DNA from: Pocillopora verrucosa
Taxonomy: Eukaryota; Cnidaria; Anthozoa; Scleractinia; Pocilloporidae
Reading direction: 5' to 3'
Assembly (NCBI RefSeq): GCF_036669915.1
Contig: NC_089319.1
Location: 15,000,770-15,064,769 of the forward strand
DNA length: 64,000 nucleotides
Shown: positions 21,101-33,540 of the stretch, one piece after another
Numbering within the stretch: the stretch's first letter is position 1
Layout: each line of letters starts with the position of its first letter
Notes under the pieces: generated by a model
What the model saw: the letters and a program-made list of their open reading frames with translations, nothing else
Told to the model about the DNA's origin: nothing
Databases searched by the model: none
Translations under genes and position numbers: made by a program

Positions 21101-24100
21101 AAAAACAAATAGCCCTATAATTATCATGAAAGAGTTCATTTGAGTAACAAGAAAACATTTAAATAACTTCCAATAAATCCTATTCAATTTTTATGGTATC
21201 CCCAGCCAAATGCATAACCACTGCATGGTCTTACATTTGGTTGATGTGTAACATGAATCATTGTGCAGTGTAGAATATACCTTGTCAGTTTTACTCAGTT
21301 TAAACAGTTACCTGTAAAAGTACTCAACTCATACTCAATTATACTTTTTAGGTGAAACTTAAATGAAATAATTCTGTTGTTTTACATAAGTTTATTCATT
21401 TCAATGGTCACAGACCACCAGGGGTACAATGCACAGCCTTGAGAGAATAACAGAAAGAGGTGTAATGCAATTCACATCAATAATTATTTTGATTGTAACT
21501 GCATAGTTTTTTGTCAGTTTCCTGATAGTTGTCAATTTTTTATAGCGAGTTGGATCAAAGTTGTTTTTCGACAAGAGAGATGATTCTGAATTTGGTAGGT
21601 TCCAAGTTGTAGAAAGTTGTTTTTATATGTTACCATGAATGATATAGCACAAATGAGATACAAAGAGTGCTGCAAAATACAATCACATAAATTTACTTGG
21701 AATGTACAACCTCTTGGTTTGATAAACTTAAGACTAGAATATTTCACAACAATGATGATTAAATTCTTGGGACTGTGTGAAGAGTGTTACCAGATGTGCT
21801 GTGTCTCTGTATGATAGAAAATAATCTAATTGTTGGACTCTCCCTGCTATCCATAACACACTTAAATCAAGATCACAGCTTCTTGATTGACACATTTTCT
21901 TAACAACCCCATTCTACAGACTGTCAATAAAAGGAACCACCATGTGCCCTATATTCTCTTTATGCCCTTTTTTCTTGTTGTTGTTGTCTTTTTTCTTCAC
22001 ATGACAGCATATAATGTAGTAATAAACTTACAGTCTGCACTTGGCTATGGTCTTTGAAAGTATTGTTTAAGTACCTGTTTCATGTACATTATCCACATCT
22101 TCTCCACCATAGGTTTTAAGTCTTTGGGGTTTGTTAGCATTTGCAGGTCCCCTCAGCCAAATGGATTGTGTACCATTGACTTCTCTGTATTTTTAGATTT
22201 ACTAACAGTGAGTGAGACTGCACATGATGTGGCTTTTGATGAAGGAAATGGAATTAATTCTCCCACAAATCTTGGCCTTGAAGCAACATTCATCAATCAA
22301 AACTTCTCACAGCAGTGTCTGAAGAAAGGGCAAGACAAAAAAGTATTTCCCAACTCTAACCCATTTGTTACTGATGAGGATGAGGCACAAGTAGCGTCTG
22401 TAGCATACAGGTAGGTGTAGTTAATTTGACAGACAGATCAAGGATAGAGTTTAGCCATTTTAAATTAATATGCACATGTAAACTGGATTGGTTTTTCTTT
22501 CTTCTTATGGAGTACAGTACTTGCACATCTCTCTATCCTCATACAGCTACTCACTGCAAGGTTATCAATACTTGCAGTGATTACATATCTGAGGAATAAC
22601 GAAGTCTGGATCTTTTCACATACCTGGGACCGTTACCAGCTGGGTGTGATGTATAATTCAGAGACATTTGATCATTATATTTGATAAAATACAGACATAC
22701 TACATATAGACCTTGAGACAGGCCATTATGATAAAGACAAGCTAAAATTATCTTTACTAATGCCTACCATTGTACCATTAACATTGCCTAAAAGTCAAAT
22801 CTTTTGATTTGTCTCAACAAAATTTGAATTTGAATAAATTAGACATGTTCATATTGCAATGTAAACAGTGATACACCAACTAGATCACTTTGCTGTTTTT
22901 TAAGCCAGGCAAATGTGACACATAGCAGGGCAGCTGGGATGTTTGAAGTGCTGAAAGTTTTCTCTTGCAAGACCTAGCGAAGGGGGGAGTCCTAATCCTG
23001 TTTCATGCACAAATGTTAGAGAAATTCACATGTCACATACATGTATATAAAAGGGAAAACTTTAAATGTCTTTTCTTGTGTACAAGCCCAGGTTGAAAAC
23101 CTTGGTAAGATCTGGACAAGATCTTGGTGAAATCATGGCAAGATCTTTGATAAAATCTTGGCAAGACCTTTGGTAAGATCATGTAAGATCTTGGACAAGA
23201 TCCTGCAAGAAGCTGCAGGATCTTGCTAAGATCTTGACAAGATCTTTCAATGATCTTGGAAAGATATTTTTAAGATCTTGCTAAGATCTTGACAAGATCT
23301 TTTAATGATCTTGTCAAGATCTTGGTTATGATCTAATCAAAATTTTTGTAAAATCATGCAGGATCATGGTAAGATCTTGACAAGATCTTACAACCCTTGC
23401 GAAATGGCTTTTGGAATTCCTAGGAATTCCTAGGATTTTCCTAGGAATTCCTAGGAATAAAGGTGTGAATTTTCACGGTAAATTCGGACTGGGAATTCCC
23501 AACCATAACAACTCTGGTTCTAAAAACCTAGAAATTCCTAGAAATTCCCAAAAATTCCCAGAAATTCCCAGAAATTCCAAGTTTATAGCCAACAGGACTT
23601 GGAATTGGACTTGGACAACTCTGGTTCTAAAAACCTAGAAATTCCTAGAAATTCCCAAAAATTCCCAGAAATTCCCAGAAATTCCAAGTTTATAGCCAAC
23701 AGGACTTGGAATTCCTAGGAATTCCTAGGAATTCCTAGGAATTCCAACTCAGAGAACCGATGACTTTCCCTGAAAAGCTGTAAATCTAAAAAATTCCTAG
23801 GAATTTCTGGGAATTTCTGGGAATTTCTGGGAATTTTTGGGAATTTTTAGGAATGTTTAAGAATTACTGGGAATTTTAAGCAAAAATTTGAGGCTAATGA
23901 TATAAAATAAATACTTTAAATTAAAAAAACCCAGCTAAAATTCAAGTATTCAATGAAATTTATTTAGAAGCTTAATTAAGGCTTACATGTAAAATATTTT
24001 TGATTAATTACTAACATCAATGTGTGGTAATATTAGGATGGAATTTGATTTATTTTTCTTTTCTTGAAAACTTCATACGGATTAATCCTCAATTACAGCT

Positions 24101-27100
24101 ATTCATATAAAATAGTTCTAATCAATCATTAAATTTGGTTTGACACAAATTGTGAATAAAATCTGTTGATTCTCTTCCATAAAATACAATTTATCTTAAG
24201 TTATATTTATATAGTTATATTCTTGGGAGTGAAGGGGCTAATTACAGACAAATAAAATTGATTTTTTGATTAAAATCTTGTTGTAACTGTAACAATAAAT
24301 TAGAATGAAGTTATCCTAAACTGCAAACTTAGCTGCTGTTTATACTGTTTGTATTTTTTTTCCTGGGCTCACAATGAGTTGGCCTTGAATGAGGTTGTCA
24401 ACAAGAACCGTGACCATTTTGTATCTGGATTCCTTGACATCTGAATTTGAAAAAAAATAATATATTAAAATATGTATGTTTAAAGCTCAGACCAGGCTTT
24501 TAAGATGGCTATGAGGAAAAGGGCATTCATTGGATTCTCAAATTGAGAAATCTCTGTTATATTGAGTGACTTTTATATTGGAGTTAGTACATCTCTCTCA
24601 TGGATTTTACTAAAAAAGGGCTGAATACATTGTTTTGTTTTTACCAAGGAGGGCTTCTCTATGTACTAAAGTTTGTTATGAATCTTGAATGTTCCCAAAC
24701 GTGACTAGAGGAATCTTGAAACCTTACTGATAGGTTTATTTCATTGTAAAGCATAAGCTTAAGAAACTGCGGCATGCAAGTGACCGATTCGATTCTCAGA
24801 ATTTTTCTAGTTTCAGTTGCGCCGAGCGTTATGTAAGCTTAATTCAACCCGCTACATCTATTCTTTTATAAGATTTTGATCACGTAACGAATATCGCAAT
24901 TTTTACTCACCACAAACTTTCAAAATCGTAGCTTTAAAGATGGCCACTCGACCCTTGTTTGTACCAGTCCATATGTCAACTGTTGTCCCTTCTTTTAACT
25001 CCACGGCACCAACGACTTTCTTCTCTTTTACAACACTCACGCTATTCTCGTTTTCCCATTGAACCACAATAATAGCTATCTTTAGAAATGTTATATTAAG
25101 CAAAACAGTTGAGAAAAGCGATCAACCGATGAAAAGTACATTCAAAGATGAGCGCCAAATGGAGTCTTCTTTGTTTCCGATCACGGGCATGATCACGTGG
25201 ATCTTTTAGGACTTGTCATTGGCTAGCAAAGTGAATCCGCTGGCTTGCCGATTGCAGTGTTAAGAGAAGCGCCCAACTTTATTCTGACTTCTCCGACCAG
25301 TTCTCTGCTTCTAGAAAATGGATAGCTTGGTGATATAAATAAAGATGTGAGCTCACTCTATGTAGAAATAATCGACAAGAATCGATCGTATTACAAATGC
25401 ACGATTTGTGGCCGAAAGTTGTCAAGGAAACAAAGACTCAAAACTCACTTGAGTTGTGTTAATGGCAAAGGTGCGAAATAACACAAGCCAATCACAGTTT
25501 TGAATGCGACTACAAATCGTCTTTTACCCTCATATTTATAAAAGAAGGATACCACATTCGGAAGTATAAGAGATACATAGATGATCCCTGAGTGTACCAG
25601 TACCTAAATTTACACAGCTTTACCGTAGCAAGCGTTCAGCAACACGTTCCAACACCGCCATCTCGATTCCTCAGTCAGTCGTTTCCACTGAACTTAAAGC
25701 AGTATTGACAACAGATTAGAGTGCGTCTTACAAAGGAGAAACATTTGTACAAGAGACAGGAGTAGCTATATGCGATTACAGAGGTGCGTTGGAACTCTGG
25801 TCCACAAATAGTTATGCACTGCCCGAAGTATAAAACAATTTTGTTGATAGCTGACCGACAGAGAAGAACAACAAGTAAACTTAAGGGCTGTTATTATTGA
25901 AGTGTGACTAGCACTTTTCATTTTTATATAAAGAAGGACTTGTAATTTGCACCAAAAATAAAAAGATGTAATATTTTTTTGGGAGATCCAGTGATTGGGA
26001 CATTTAAGAAATTAAGTTATGAAAGGAAACTTGGTTGGTACTTCTCACTACTAACAAGTCTTGTTGACAAATATTTTCAGATCAGAGTTTCAAATAAAGT
26101 AAATTGAAGACGTCATATAAAAGGTGTTTTTCCTCAAAGGGAACATTGACTACCTCTGTCTTGTCTGCATGCCAAATGTTTGCAGTGTGTGGATGATCCA
26201 CAAGTATTGGAACTCTTACAAAAATGTTTTGTAAGAATAAAAACAGTAAAACAAATTACAGCAATTAGTCATGAAAATAGAGCAAAAAAACTGAAAAAAA
26301 AGCAGCAACAACAATCATGAAAAAAGAAAGATTAATTAGGTGTTGAATTTGTTTGTCTACAGCATGAAATTTCTACTAAAAGTATTGTCAAGAGAATTCG
26401 ATTTGCAAGGGAATGATCTTGGCAAGATTTTTTACTATCTTACATGGTAAGATCTTAGCAAGATCTTTCAGTGGTCTCAACTTGCCAAGATCTTGGCAAG
26501 ATCCTTCTAAGATAAAGATCTTGACAAGATCATCCAAGATCTTTCATGATCATAAAAGATCTTAACAAGGTTCTCAACCTGGGAGGTTTCAGGGAAATCT
26601 TTAAGTTTCATGTAATGAAAGAAAAATTCATGAGTCACATATATTCAGGGAGGCAAATATTGCCTTACACTGGTTCATGAATTTATGAATCAGGCTGGCC
26701 TTTCTGTAAAATTCATGCTTTAGTTTTGGCCTTAATGACATGACAAGTATAAACCCCTTTGCCAATCTCCTAGTGTCTTGTGTCAGTTGATTATATTGTT
26801 TCTTTTTCATTCTCTCTCTGAGGATATTCTACCCATTCTTAAGGGTTTCCATTGTGTCTCTTGGTGATGTGTACACTGTAACAAGTGCTTTTGGCTCTGA
26901 AGTGTCATGCAGGGAAACAAATTTCATGGATTTGTTTGACCTACTTATGTTCTGTTTTAAAAAGCCCTAAGTGATAATTTCATTGAACATTTATTTGATT
27001 TTGCTTCTTGAAATCAACCCTTTCACCAGTAGTTTCCTTACTGTCTGTCATACATTCTTTTCATGTTATTTTTGAGAATCTGGTATTGGAGTCACCATCA

Positions 27101-30100
27101 TCCCCTGACTTATTGGTATTTTTCTTTATTTCCACCACTTCTTTGCTTGATATTGTATTCTCATTGTAAGGATAAATTATGTTCTGGTCACTCAGGTATC
27201 GCAAATGGAACCTGGGCGATGGAATTGAGCTGATTGTGAGATGTGAACATGATGCTGTAATGCTGGGACCAAATGGAGAAGAAGCGTACATCAATATCAA
27301 GACATTGAATGAATGGGATCCAAGGGTTAGTGGTTAATAACTGCACCTGTACCTACCCTGTAGCACAATTCACTTAATTAAGTGAAGAATTCGTAAGGAG
27401 ATGTAATCATTGTTGATAAGGTAGCATTTAATGATGTAAGAGTAGTTTGGGAACTTTAATCAATGAGCAATCAAAAACAGACCTTTAATTGGCTGATTAT
27501 CTGGTAAAGACTTTATTTTGTTCAAAACATTGACTAAGCGTTTGTTCACATGGAGGTGGGGGACCCCAGTTAGGTAAGGTAACCCACCTAGGTGGAGTAA
27601 CCTGCCTGTCCGTATAATTTCTTATTTTATATTGATCATGTTTACATGATAGTTGGGGTGACCTGCCTAGGCAGGTTGCCCGGTCTGCCAAGTAGGGTAA
27701 CACTGTTAGCTGGGATGACAATTTGCCACGTAAACATGTAAAGGTGGGGTAACCGCCTAGCTGGGGTTATGTTCATGGCAAAAAGCTCAAAAGTGAAACA
27801 TGTTTGTTTTAAAACTTAGTACATTTCCTAGCCATCTCATAGCAGGAATCACCATAAACCACAACGGACACACAAGGAGTATAAAGTGTTCACATTTTGG
27901 AATATTTAGCATTGTAAATCGACCATATTTGGTTTCCCAAACTATTCCATATAATGTATTAAGTCAATGGTTCCTCATGAAACCAAACACCGCTTAACAA
28001 TGCATGATGCTTTCATGAATAAATACATATGTGTCTAAGAGTTAATCTTTCATCTTTTTCGAGATGTGAACTTGGGATGCCTTTCCGCAAATTCCTTAAT
28101 TGCAAACGCAACAACAACCTCAACACCCCAGGGTTGTATGATTGCATGTAAATGCATTTTGTCTTTTGACCACGGCTAGGCAGGTTACCTCACCTCCTAA
28201 TACTCATCTTTTTCAACTTAAGAAAAAATCTCTGAGGCACTGAGTATGGAAAGCAAACATAACAGAAAACTTATCATGCAACTCCTCAAAGACCACTTAG
28301 GCCACTGACACCAATATTTCATCAATGTTTGGCAATGGATAACCATAATTACTCACAATAAATATATAAATAGATGATCATTGATTATCAATATTAATTG
28401 ATGTTGATGTGCTTTTATTATCCATTAACATCAATTCACTGATTATTATCATTATGGGATAATTTTTCAGTTAATTTTACTGAGAATGGAGAAGAAACCT
28501 CAAAGTTAGGTTACTTAGAATTATATCCTTTTTCTTTGCATTGCAGTGTGATAACACTGATTTCTACATGTACTAGTGACATAAACATAATCACTAGTAG
28601 TTTTCCTGTAGATATACCAAAACTGTTCCATGGGTTAGATTCTTTCATTGTTATTGAATTACATTGTACTCTGTGTATTATATATTTCTCAGTTCAAGTT
28701 AGCAAGCTGTGATTTAAAGTCATCTTTATCATTAAAATCTCATAAGTTTATCACTGTTTGTTCTGTTATTGTTGTTCTGTTGTTTTGTTAATATTTTCTC
28801 TGAATAGTGTCAAATTGTACTACTGACTGAGCAATGATTTAAAATTGGCAGGCAATTGGTGTAGATTGGCGTCAGAAGCTGGATTCTCAGCGTGGTGCTG
28901 TACTAGCAACAGCATTAAGAAACAACAGCTGCAAATTGGCAAAGTGGACTGCTAGTTCCATACTAGCTGGATCAGAATATCTCAAACTAGGGTAAGACAA
29001 AGCCTTAACTGTAAGGAACAAGGATAATTGTTTGTTTGTATAGTGAATGTTTATTGAGAAATCAGACTCGACCAGGTCTTAAACAAGGTTTAAGTTACTT
29101 GGTGCCTGCATATTCTTCTTATTAATTATTTTTTTCAATCCCTAATGTTGCTTTATTGAGGGAATCATTAACCCTTATGATTATGATAACCCCACCATAA
29201 ATCAATAAGTCACCTGGAAAGCAATAATGAAATCGCCAGTGACAGAAACAGAGTTTACCACTGATCTTGGTACATGTACATGAAGACATTTTTCATTTTA
29301 TGTAAGGTAAATTGATTCAACTATGTATTATGCTAAATAGTTTGTTCATTTCAGTCTGGAAGTTTATATTTTCAAGTTTCTTTTATTTGGGGGGGGGGGG
29401 GGAGAAATACTTGCAAGAATCTTGTCAAGGGGTGAGGGGGTTAAAAGAGGCTTTGGAGACCCTCTTAATTTCATTCTTTACTACTCCCTCTTAAGAGGAG
29501 AAGCTTTTTCTCATATCCTGAACAGCCACTGGTTATTGAGCCCAAGTTAAAGGTCCTAGTTTATCTGAATGTTTGCTAACTGTTTCACTCTAAATTGTTT
29601 GAGCCCAGGAGTAACGTTCATCCTAATAATAAGTAAATTCTATGTCTTCATCCTCATATTGTGCACAACTAATGTTAACAGCATGCCGTAGCTGATCATT
29701 CAGTGTCAAAAATTAAGATCTTCTTTTTAAGGCAATCAATTCTTCTGTTTACTCTTAGTCACATGATGACTCCAGCTGAGATTTTTCCAAAGTTATTCAT
29801 TGTAACCAATAGCAGTGCTTTTGAAGACTGTTTTCTGCACCCCATGATCTCCCAGATCATTGTTAGTCTGTTATTCAGAGTGTTATGAATTTTGCGAGGT
29901 AGCTTTAACAATTTAACCGAGTACTTTTTAAAATTCTCTTTCCTGTCCTATCAGGTATGTGTCTCGCGTAAATTTCATGGATTCTTCAAAGCATTCGATC
30001 CTTGGTACACAACAATTCCGTCCTAAGGAGTTTGCAACTCAGATAGCCCTCAACATGGATAATGCCTGGGGAATACTGAGATGTATCATTGACACCTGCA

Positions 30101-31308
30101 TGAAATTAAATGACGGAAAGTACCTCATACTAAAAGACCCCCTAAAGGTAACTTCATGTCCATCATTGTACAGTGCTACTGTATTATTAAAATGCAGGCA
30201 GAATCCACGCTGGTGAAGTTAACGTCTTTACCATATATAGCCTGTTCTTATGTTATTCCTCGGATGGTACACGTCACAAACGGTTATTCAGTTGTGGTGA
30301 TCATAAATTCGAGGGAAATCAATTCTGGATCCTTTCGCTATCCATGACAGTTTTCAGACATGGTTTGATATCGAATCCAGAAACAGGTCTTGTAGTGCTG
30401 TTTCATCCATTTATTTTTTTTTTTCTGTTTCTTCAGTTATCTTATATTCGCACTTCGACTTAGCTACCAACACAAGACTTTTCCAACTGAGTTGATCGTT
30501 TGGCCTTCCTCTATGAAACAAACATTGAAATTAAAAAAATCTTTCAGCCTGGTAATTGTGCCAACTGAGGGAATTGTTGCAAGTTAAAGTGTTGCCATTA
30601 GCTTTAGCAGGCTTGGTCAGATCAGGGGGTCGCATATAAGAACAAAATAGGAATTTAGTCGAAATCGAAGTGGAAGTCTTCTTCAAAGGGGTATTCAAAG
30701 TCGTAGTCGAAGCCCCGAAATCACCAAGTTCTCAACGCCTGGGCGTTGATCCTTGCTTGTGTCAGTCTATCACAAGAGCGTTACTGTGGATATCTCCATA
30801 CCCCCGTCACCTCGAACCTTTTGGCGGGCCTTCGACACTTGCATTACATTGTATTTTGCATTGCTGATTATGTTCCTCCTTGAATTTTAAGGGTGTGGTG
30901 AGAATATACGACATTCCTGATAATACGTTTGAATCAAGCGGCGAAGAGGACGACGATGAGGAGGAAGAGGAGGACGACGATAAAGGTGCGTTGAATATTC
31001 CGTTTGAGATGCTAAATTATTTGGCACGTTATAGGTGGTTATTTTCCATAAACATAAGATGTTATTAGCCTTGAGATTGAAAAAAATAGATGACCTTTAG
31101 TCACCTGAAAACCAAACAAACTCCTGCTGTTTTTTTCTTTTAAGTGCATTTCACCTATAGCGGACACTTTTTCTGCTTAAATGATGTTATCTTCGTCGGA
31201 AGGTCTGTGGAAGGACGTCTTGTGAATGGACTGGCGAAGATTGTACATTAATTACCCTTTCGCATTAATAATCTCTTTTCGTTTGCAGATGGAGAGGAAA
31301 AGAACTGA
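18199..31308 (+). CDS. EIF3D: Eukaryotic translation initiation factor 3 subunit D, 14 exons
   Basis: Exons: 18199-18330, 19120-19165, 19435-19574, 19835-19978, 20354-20478, 20593-20725, 20905-21000, 21546-21594, 22197-22410, 27196-27325, 28852-28991, 29955-30147, 30892-30985, 31289-31308. All introns are GT-AG and phase-consistent, giving 551 residues (vertebrate eIF3d is about 548). Diagnostic blocks are [20 protein letters not shown] and FSKGDRLGK in exon 1, [14 protein letters not shown] in exon 3, a basic RNA-binding stretch in exon 4, and [16 protein letters not shown] in exon 6. Later blocks are [22 protein letters not shown]-like [40 protein letters not shown] and [10 protein letters not shown]. 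The last two exons encode the acidic Asp/Glu-rich tail. eIF3d is a cytoplasmic eIF3 subunit that can bind mRNA 5' caps and support selective initiation. The coding sequence appears intact. Intron 9 (22411-27195) is filled with repeats. Confidence 0.96.
23088..23395 (+). repeat. CAAGATCTTG palindromic minisatellite, copy 1 (EIF3D intron 9)
   Basis: Begins CCCAGGTTGAAAACCTTGG. It continues as a degenerate array of AAGATCTTG / CAAGATCTTG words at roughly 10-22 bp spacing. The unit is itself palindromic, so the array can fold. A second copy in opposite orientation ends at 26582. Confidence 0.8.
23405..23880. repeat. GGAATTCCTAG / GAAATTCCCA array with a 107-bp tandem duplication
   Basis: Short words GGAATTCCTA and AAATTCCCAGA repeat through the region. 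A 107-bp unit starting ACAACTCTGGTTCTAAAAAC occurs at 23508 and again at 23615. The last part (23780-23860, GGGAATTTCTGGGAATTT) is the inverted orientation of the earlier AAATTCCCAG words. The whole array is therefore a large imperfect palindrome inside intron 9. Confidence 0.8.
24365..25103 (-). other. Possible minus-strand exons of an unrecognised gene nested in the EIF3D intron
   Basis: At about 25085-24912 a frame reads [36 protein letters not shown] and KATILKVC, and ends at a GTGAGT donor. At about 24445-24370 an acceptor (TTCAAATTCAG) is followed in phase by [16 protein letters not shown]. The first piece resembles short N-terminal exons found before BEN-domain genes in cnidarians, but no BEN domain was found here. 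There is no in-frame ATG nearby (an upstream exon would be needed). It could be a gene fragment carried by repeats. Confidence 0.35.
26395..26582 (-). repeat. CAAGATCTTG minisatellite, copy 2, inverted
   Basis: The same palindromic words as 23088-23395. It ends TTAACAAGGTTCTCAACCTGGG, whose reverse complement is the start of copy 1 (CCCAGGTTGAAAACCTTGG) with two differences, so the two copies face each other. Confidence 0.75.
27530..27790. repeat. GGTAACCCACCTAGGTGGGG-type interspersed repeat
   Basis: In EIF3D intron 10. Clusters of short inverted words (CCACCTAGGTGG, CCTGCCTAGGCAGG, ACCGCCTAGCTGGGG) lie around an AT-rich centre with a TCATGTTTACATGA palindrome. A related fragment with AGGCAGGTTACCTCACCTCC occurs at about 28175-28200. 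It looks like a MITE-type element. Confidence 0.6.
29389..29402 (+). repeat. Poly-G run
   Basis: Fourteen consecutive G in EIF3D intron 11. Simple repeat; length may be unstable in assembly. Confidence 0.9.
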
Positions 31309-32030
31309 AAGAAGACATTTGCGACCTTAACATTGTGCAAATTTGGAGACCAACACGGTCATATCTTCTTTATGTTGTTACTCAATTTTTTAAACTAATT
31401 TTTATTTGGCCCTTCTCCTCCTTTCTCTTACCGTCCCTTTTTTCTTACTAAGAAAAGGGGGTTGGTTTGAATAAGCTGCTGGCTTCTTGTGACTTGACTC
31501 GTTTTCATCACGGACCAAACATAGTAAGAGAAAGTATAAATGTTTAGTGTCTGAATAGACAAACTGGATTGTTTAATTTTTCTTAATGTTGCTCTAACTA
31601 AGGGAGGCATCGTGCCTCTGAACTAAGGTGTTCATTTGTCACTTTACTCTATTGTTTATTTTACCGTTCTTTGAAGTGAGAAAGTTAATTCTTGGAATTC
31701 TTGGTTTTCAATTCAATGCTAGTAATATACGGGGACATATGAGGTCACATGTTCGTTCTCAGTAAACAGATTATCTGCTTGAAGATGTATTTGTTATGTG
31801 TCAACGTGCGCTTGTATTTTGCAGTGAAATTTTTAAAGGCATACTTAGGCGTCAGTCTTTACAAAGTAGCCCAGGGGGGGTTAACAAGCGGGAGAAGCTA
31901 GCTTGAGTTAAAAAAAGGTCGTTCTGCTATAACCTCAACCCCCTCAAGCCCCCCCTCCACCCAATTTCTGCTCTCAACTGTGGTTTACATTTAGAAAATA
32001 GAGATAAGAATGTTCAAACTCGTCAGTCAT
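31309..32030 (+). other. EIF3D 3' flank
   Basis: Downstream of the EIF3D stop. Presumably 3' UTR at first, but no clear AATAAA was seen. No other gene recognised. Confidence 0.5.
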
Positions 32031-32595
32031 ATATCAATTGCTTGTGATAAAACTCAATCGTTAGTGCTAAAATATCAATCGCTTGTGATAAAACCCAATC
32101 GTTAGTGCTAAAATATCAATCGCTCGTGATAAAACCCAATCGTTAGTGCTAAAATATCAATCGCCAGTGCTAAAACTCAATTGTTAGTGCTAAAATATCA
32201 ATTGCTTGTGATAAAACTCAATCGTTAGTGCTAAAATATCAATCGCTTGTGATAAAACTCAATCGTTAGTGCTAAAATATCAATCGCTCGTGATAAAACC
32301 CAATCGTTAGTGCTAAAATATCAATCGCCAGTGCTAAAAGTTAATTGTTAGTGCTAAAATATCAATCGCTCGTGATAAAACCCAATTGTTAGTGCTAAAA
32401 TATCAATCGCTTGTGCTAAAACTCAATTGTTAGTGCTAAAATATCAATCGCTCGTGATAAAACTCAGTAGTTAGTGCTAAAATATCAATCGCTCGTGATA
32501 AAACTCAATCGTTAGTGCTAAAATTTCAATCGCTAATGATAAAACTCGATCGTTAGAGTTGAAATATCAAGTACTTGCGATAAAACTCAATCGAC
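32031..32595. repeat. 41-bp dimeric tandem repeat, about 13.8 copies
   Basis: The unit is about 41 bp: TATCAATCGCTTGTGATAAAA followed by CTCAATCGTTAGTGCTAAAA. Its two halves are themselves variants of a 20-bp word (CAATCGyTwGTGmTAAAA). Copies differ by scattered substitutions: CTTGTG, CTCGTG, CCAGTG and TTAGTG variants are shuffled, giving a higher-order pattern. No unique spacers are present. Between EIF3D and the FMO pseudogene fragment. Confidence 0.92.
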
Positions 32596-32624
32596 CCAGT
32601 CTACCGAAGACACATCCAACCGTC

Positions 32625-33003
32625 CAACAAGGCTAGGTTATGCGGAATATTTCCTAATTTTTGGAGGATGCTAAAAAAAATCCCTGTGGAGTTATGACCG
32701 CGGTTTTTGCTCCCTACGATGGCAGTTCACTTCGATTAAGTCAGCCAGAATACCAACAGAAGGCGTTACAACACTTGCGGTACCAGATGTCCGGGACATT
32801 CTCTCCATTACATTTACTGCTCATCCTCTTCATGCGGCTGCATCTGGTTCGACTTCTGGTTGGATGTCCTGGGCGAGATTAAGTATAAGATTCAATGCGC
32901 GAGATAGTGGAAAAAGATCGGAGATTTGAAACCCATACGTTTCTTAGATTGGTGCTGGCAGGCTCCTAAAAGATGGCTCTCTGATAATAAAGCAAGAGTC
33001 TAA
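32625..33003 (+). pseudogene. Flavin monooxygenase pseudogene fragment (last-exon 3' part)
   Basis: Closely matches the 3' end of the intact FMO exon at 40290-40662. It has APYDGSSLRLSQPEY, KALQHLRYQMSGTFSPLHLL and FLDWCWQAPKRWL, then a stop at the equivalent place. An extra base after MRL shifts the frame, and CARW-like codons include an in-frame TAG (WWKK became a stop). Nothing of the FAD or NADPH domains is present. It appears to be a decayed copy left by tandem duplication, truncated at its 5' side near the 41-bp repeat. Confidence 0.88.
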
Positions 33004-33129
33004 CAATTTACGAACCTTAACTGAAAACATTTATATTATTAGGGTGCTTACTGACGAAAACTTCCCTCGTGTTGTATATTTCGAGTGCTTTTAAACTTTT
33101 AGACTGCAGCGTAGCCAGGATTTGTTAAA

Positions 33130-33147
33130 GGGGGGGGGGGGGGGGGG
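33130..33147 (+). repeat. Poly-G run
   Basis: Eighteen consecutive G. Simple repeat. Confidence 0.9.
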
Positions 33148-33540
33148 CTGTTAAATGATCGTCCCGCAACGGCTTTTCTGAGGCGTACTTGCCTAGGCTA
33201 CAGGAAAACGACCGACAGTTACAAGATTAACATCGCATTTACAAATATCCTTGTTATTAAGCTATCATTCTATGTTATTATGTATCACGATACGGGGTTT
33301 TGGTTTATGATATCAATTTTCATCTATGTAAGCCGACTTGACATTACTTATGTCATCAGAGTAGTCCACAAATTACATTCTTGAAAGAGCTTTCTTTGAT
33401 GAGATGTTTCGTAGGCCAAAACCGACCATATGATCCTGCTTAACTGTATCAGTCCATCATAGGGAAAAGTCTTCAGTCCGTTCCCAAGAAGGTCTGATTG
33501 TCTTACAACAGTTCCATCTCAAAAAAACTATCGTGTCGAT

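Noticed and set aside
32031..32595. CRISPR-like array
   Set aside because: The regular 41-bp spacing is a tandem satellite. The sequence between repeated words is also repeated, with no unique spacers, and the context is eukaryotic.
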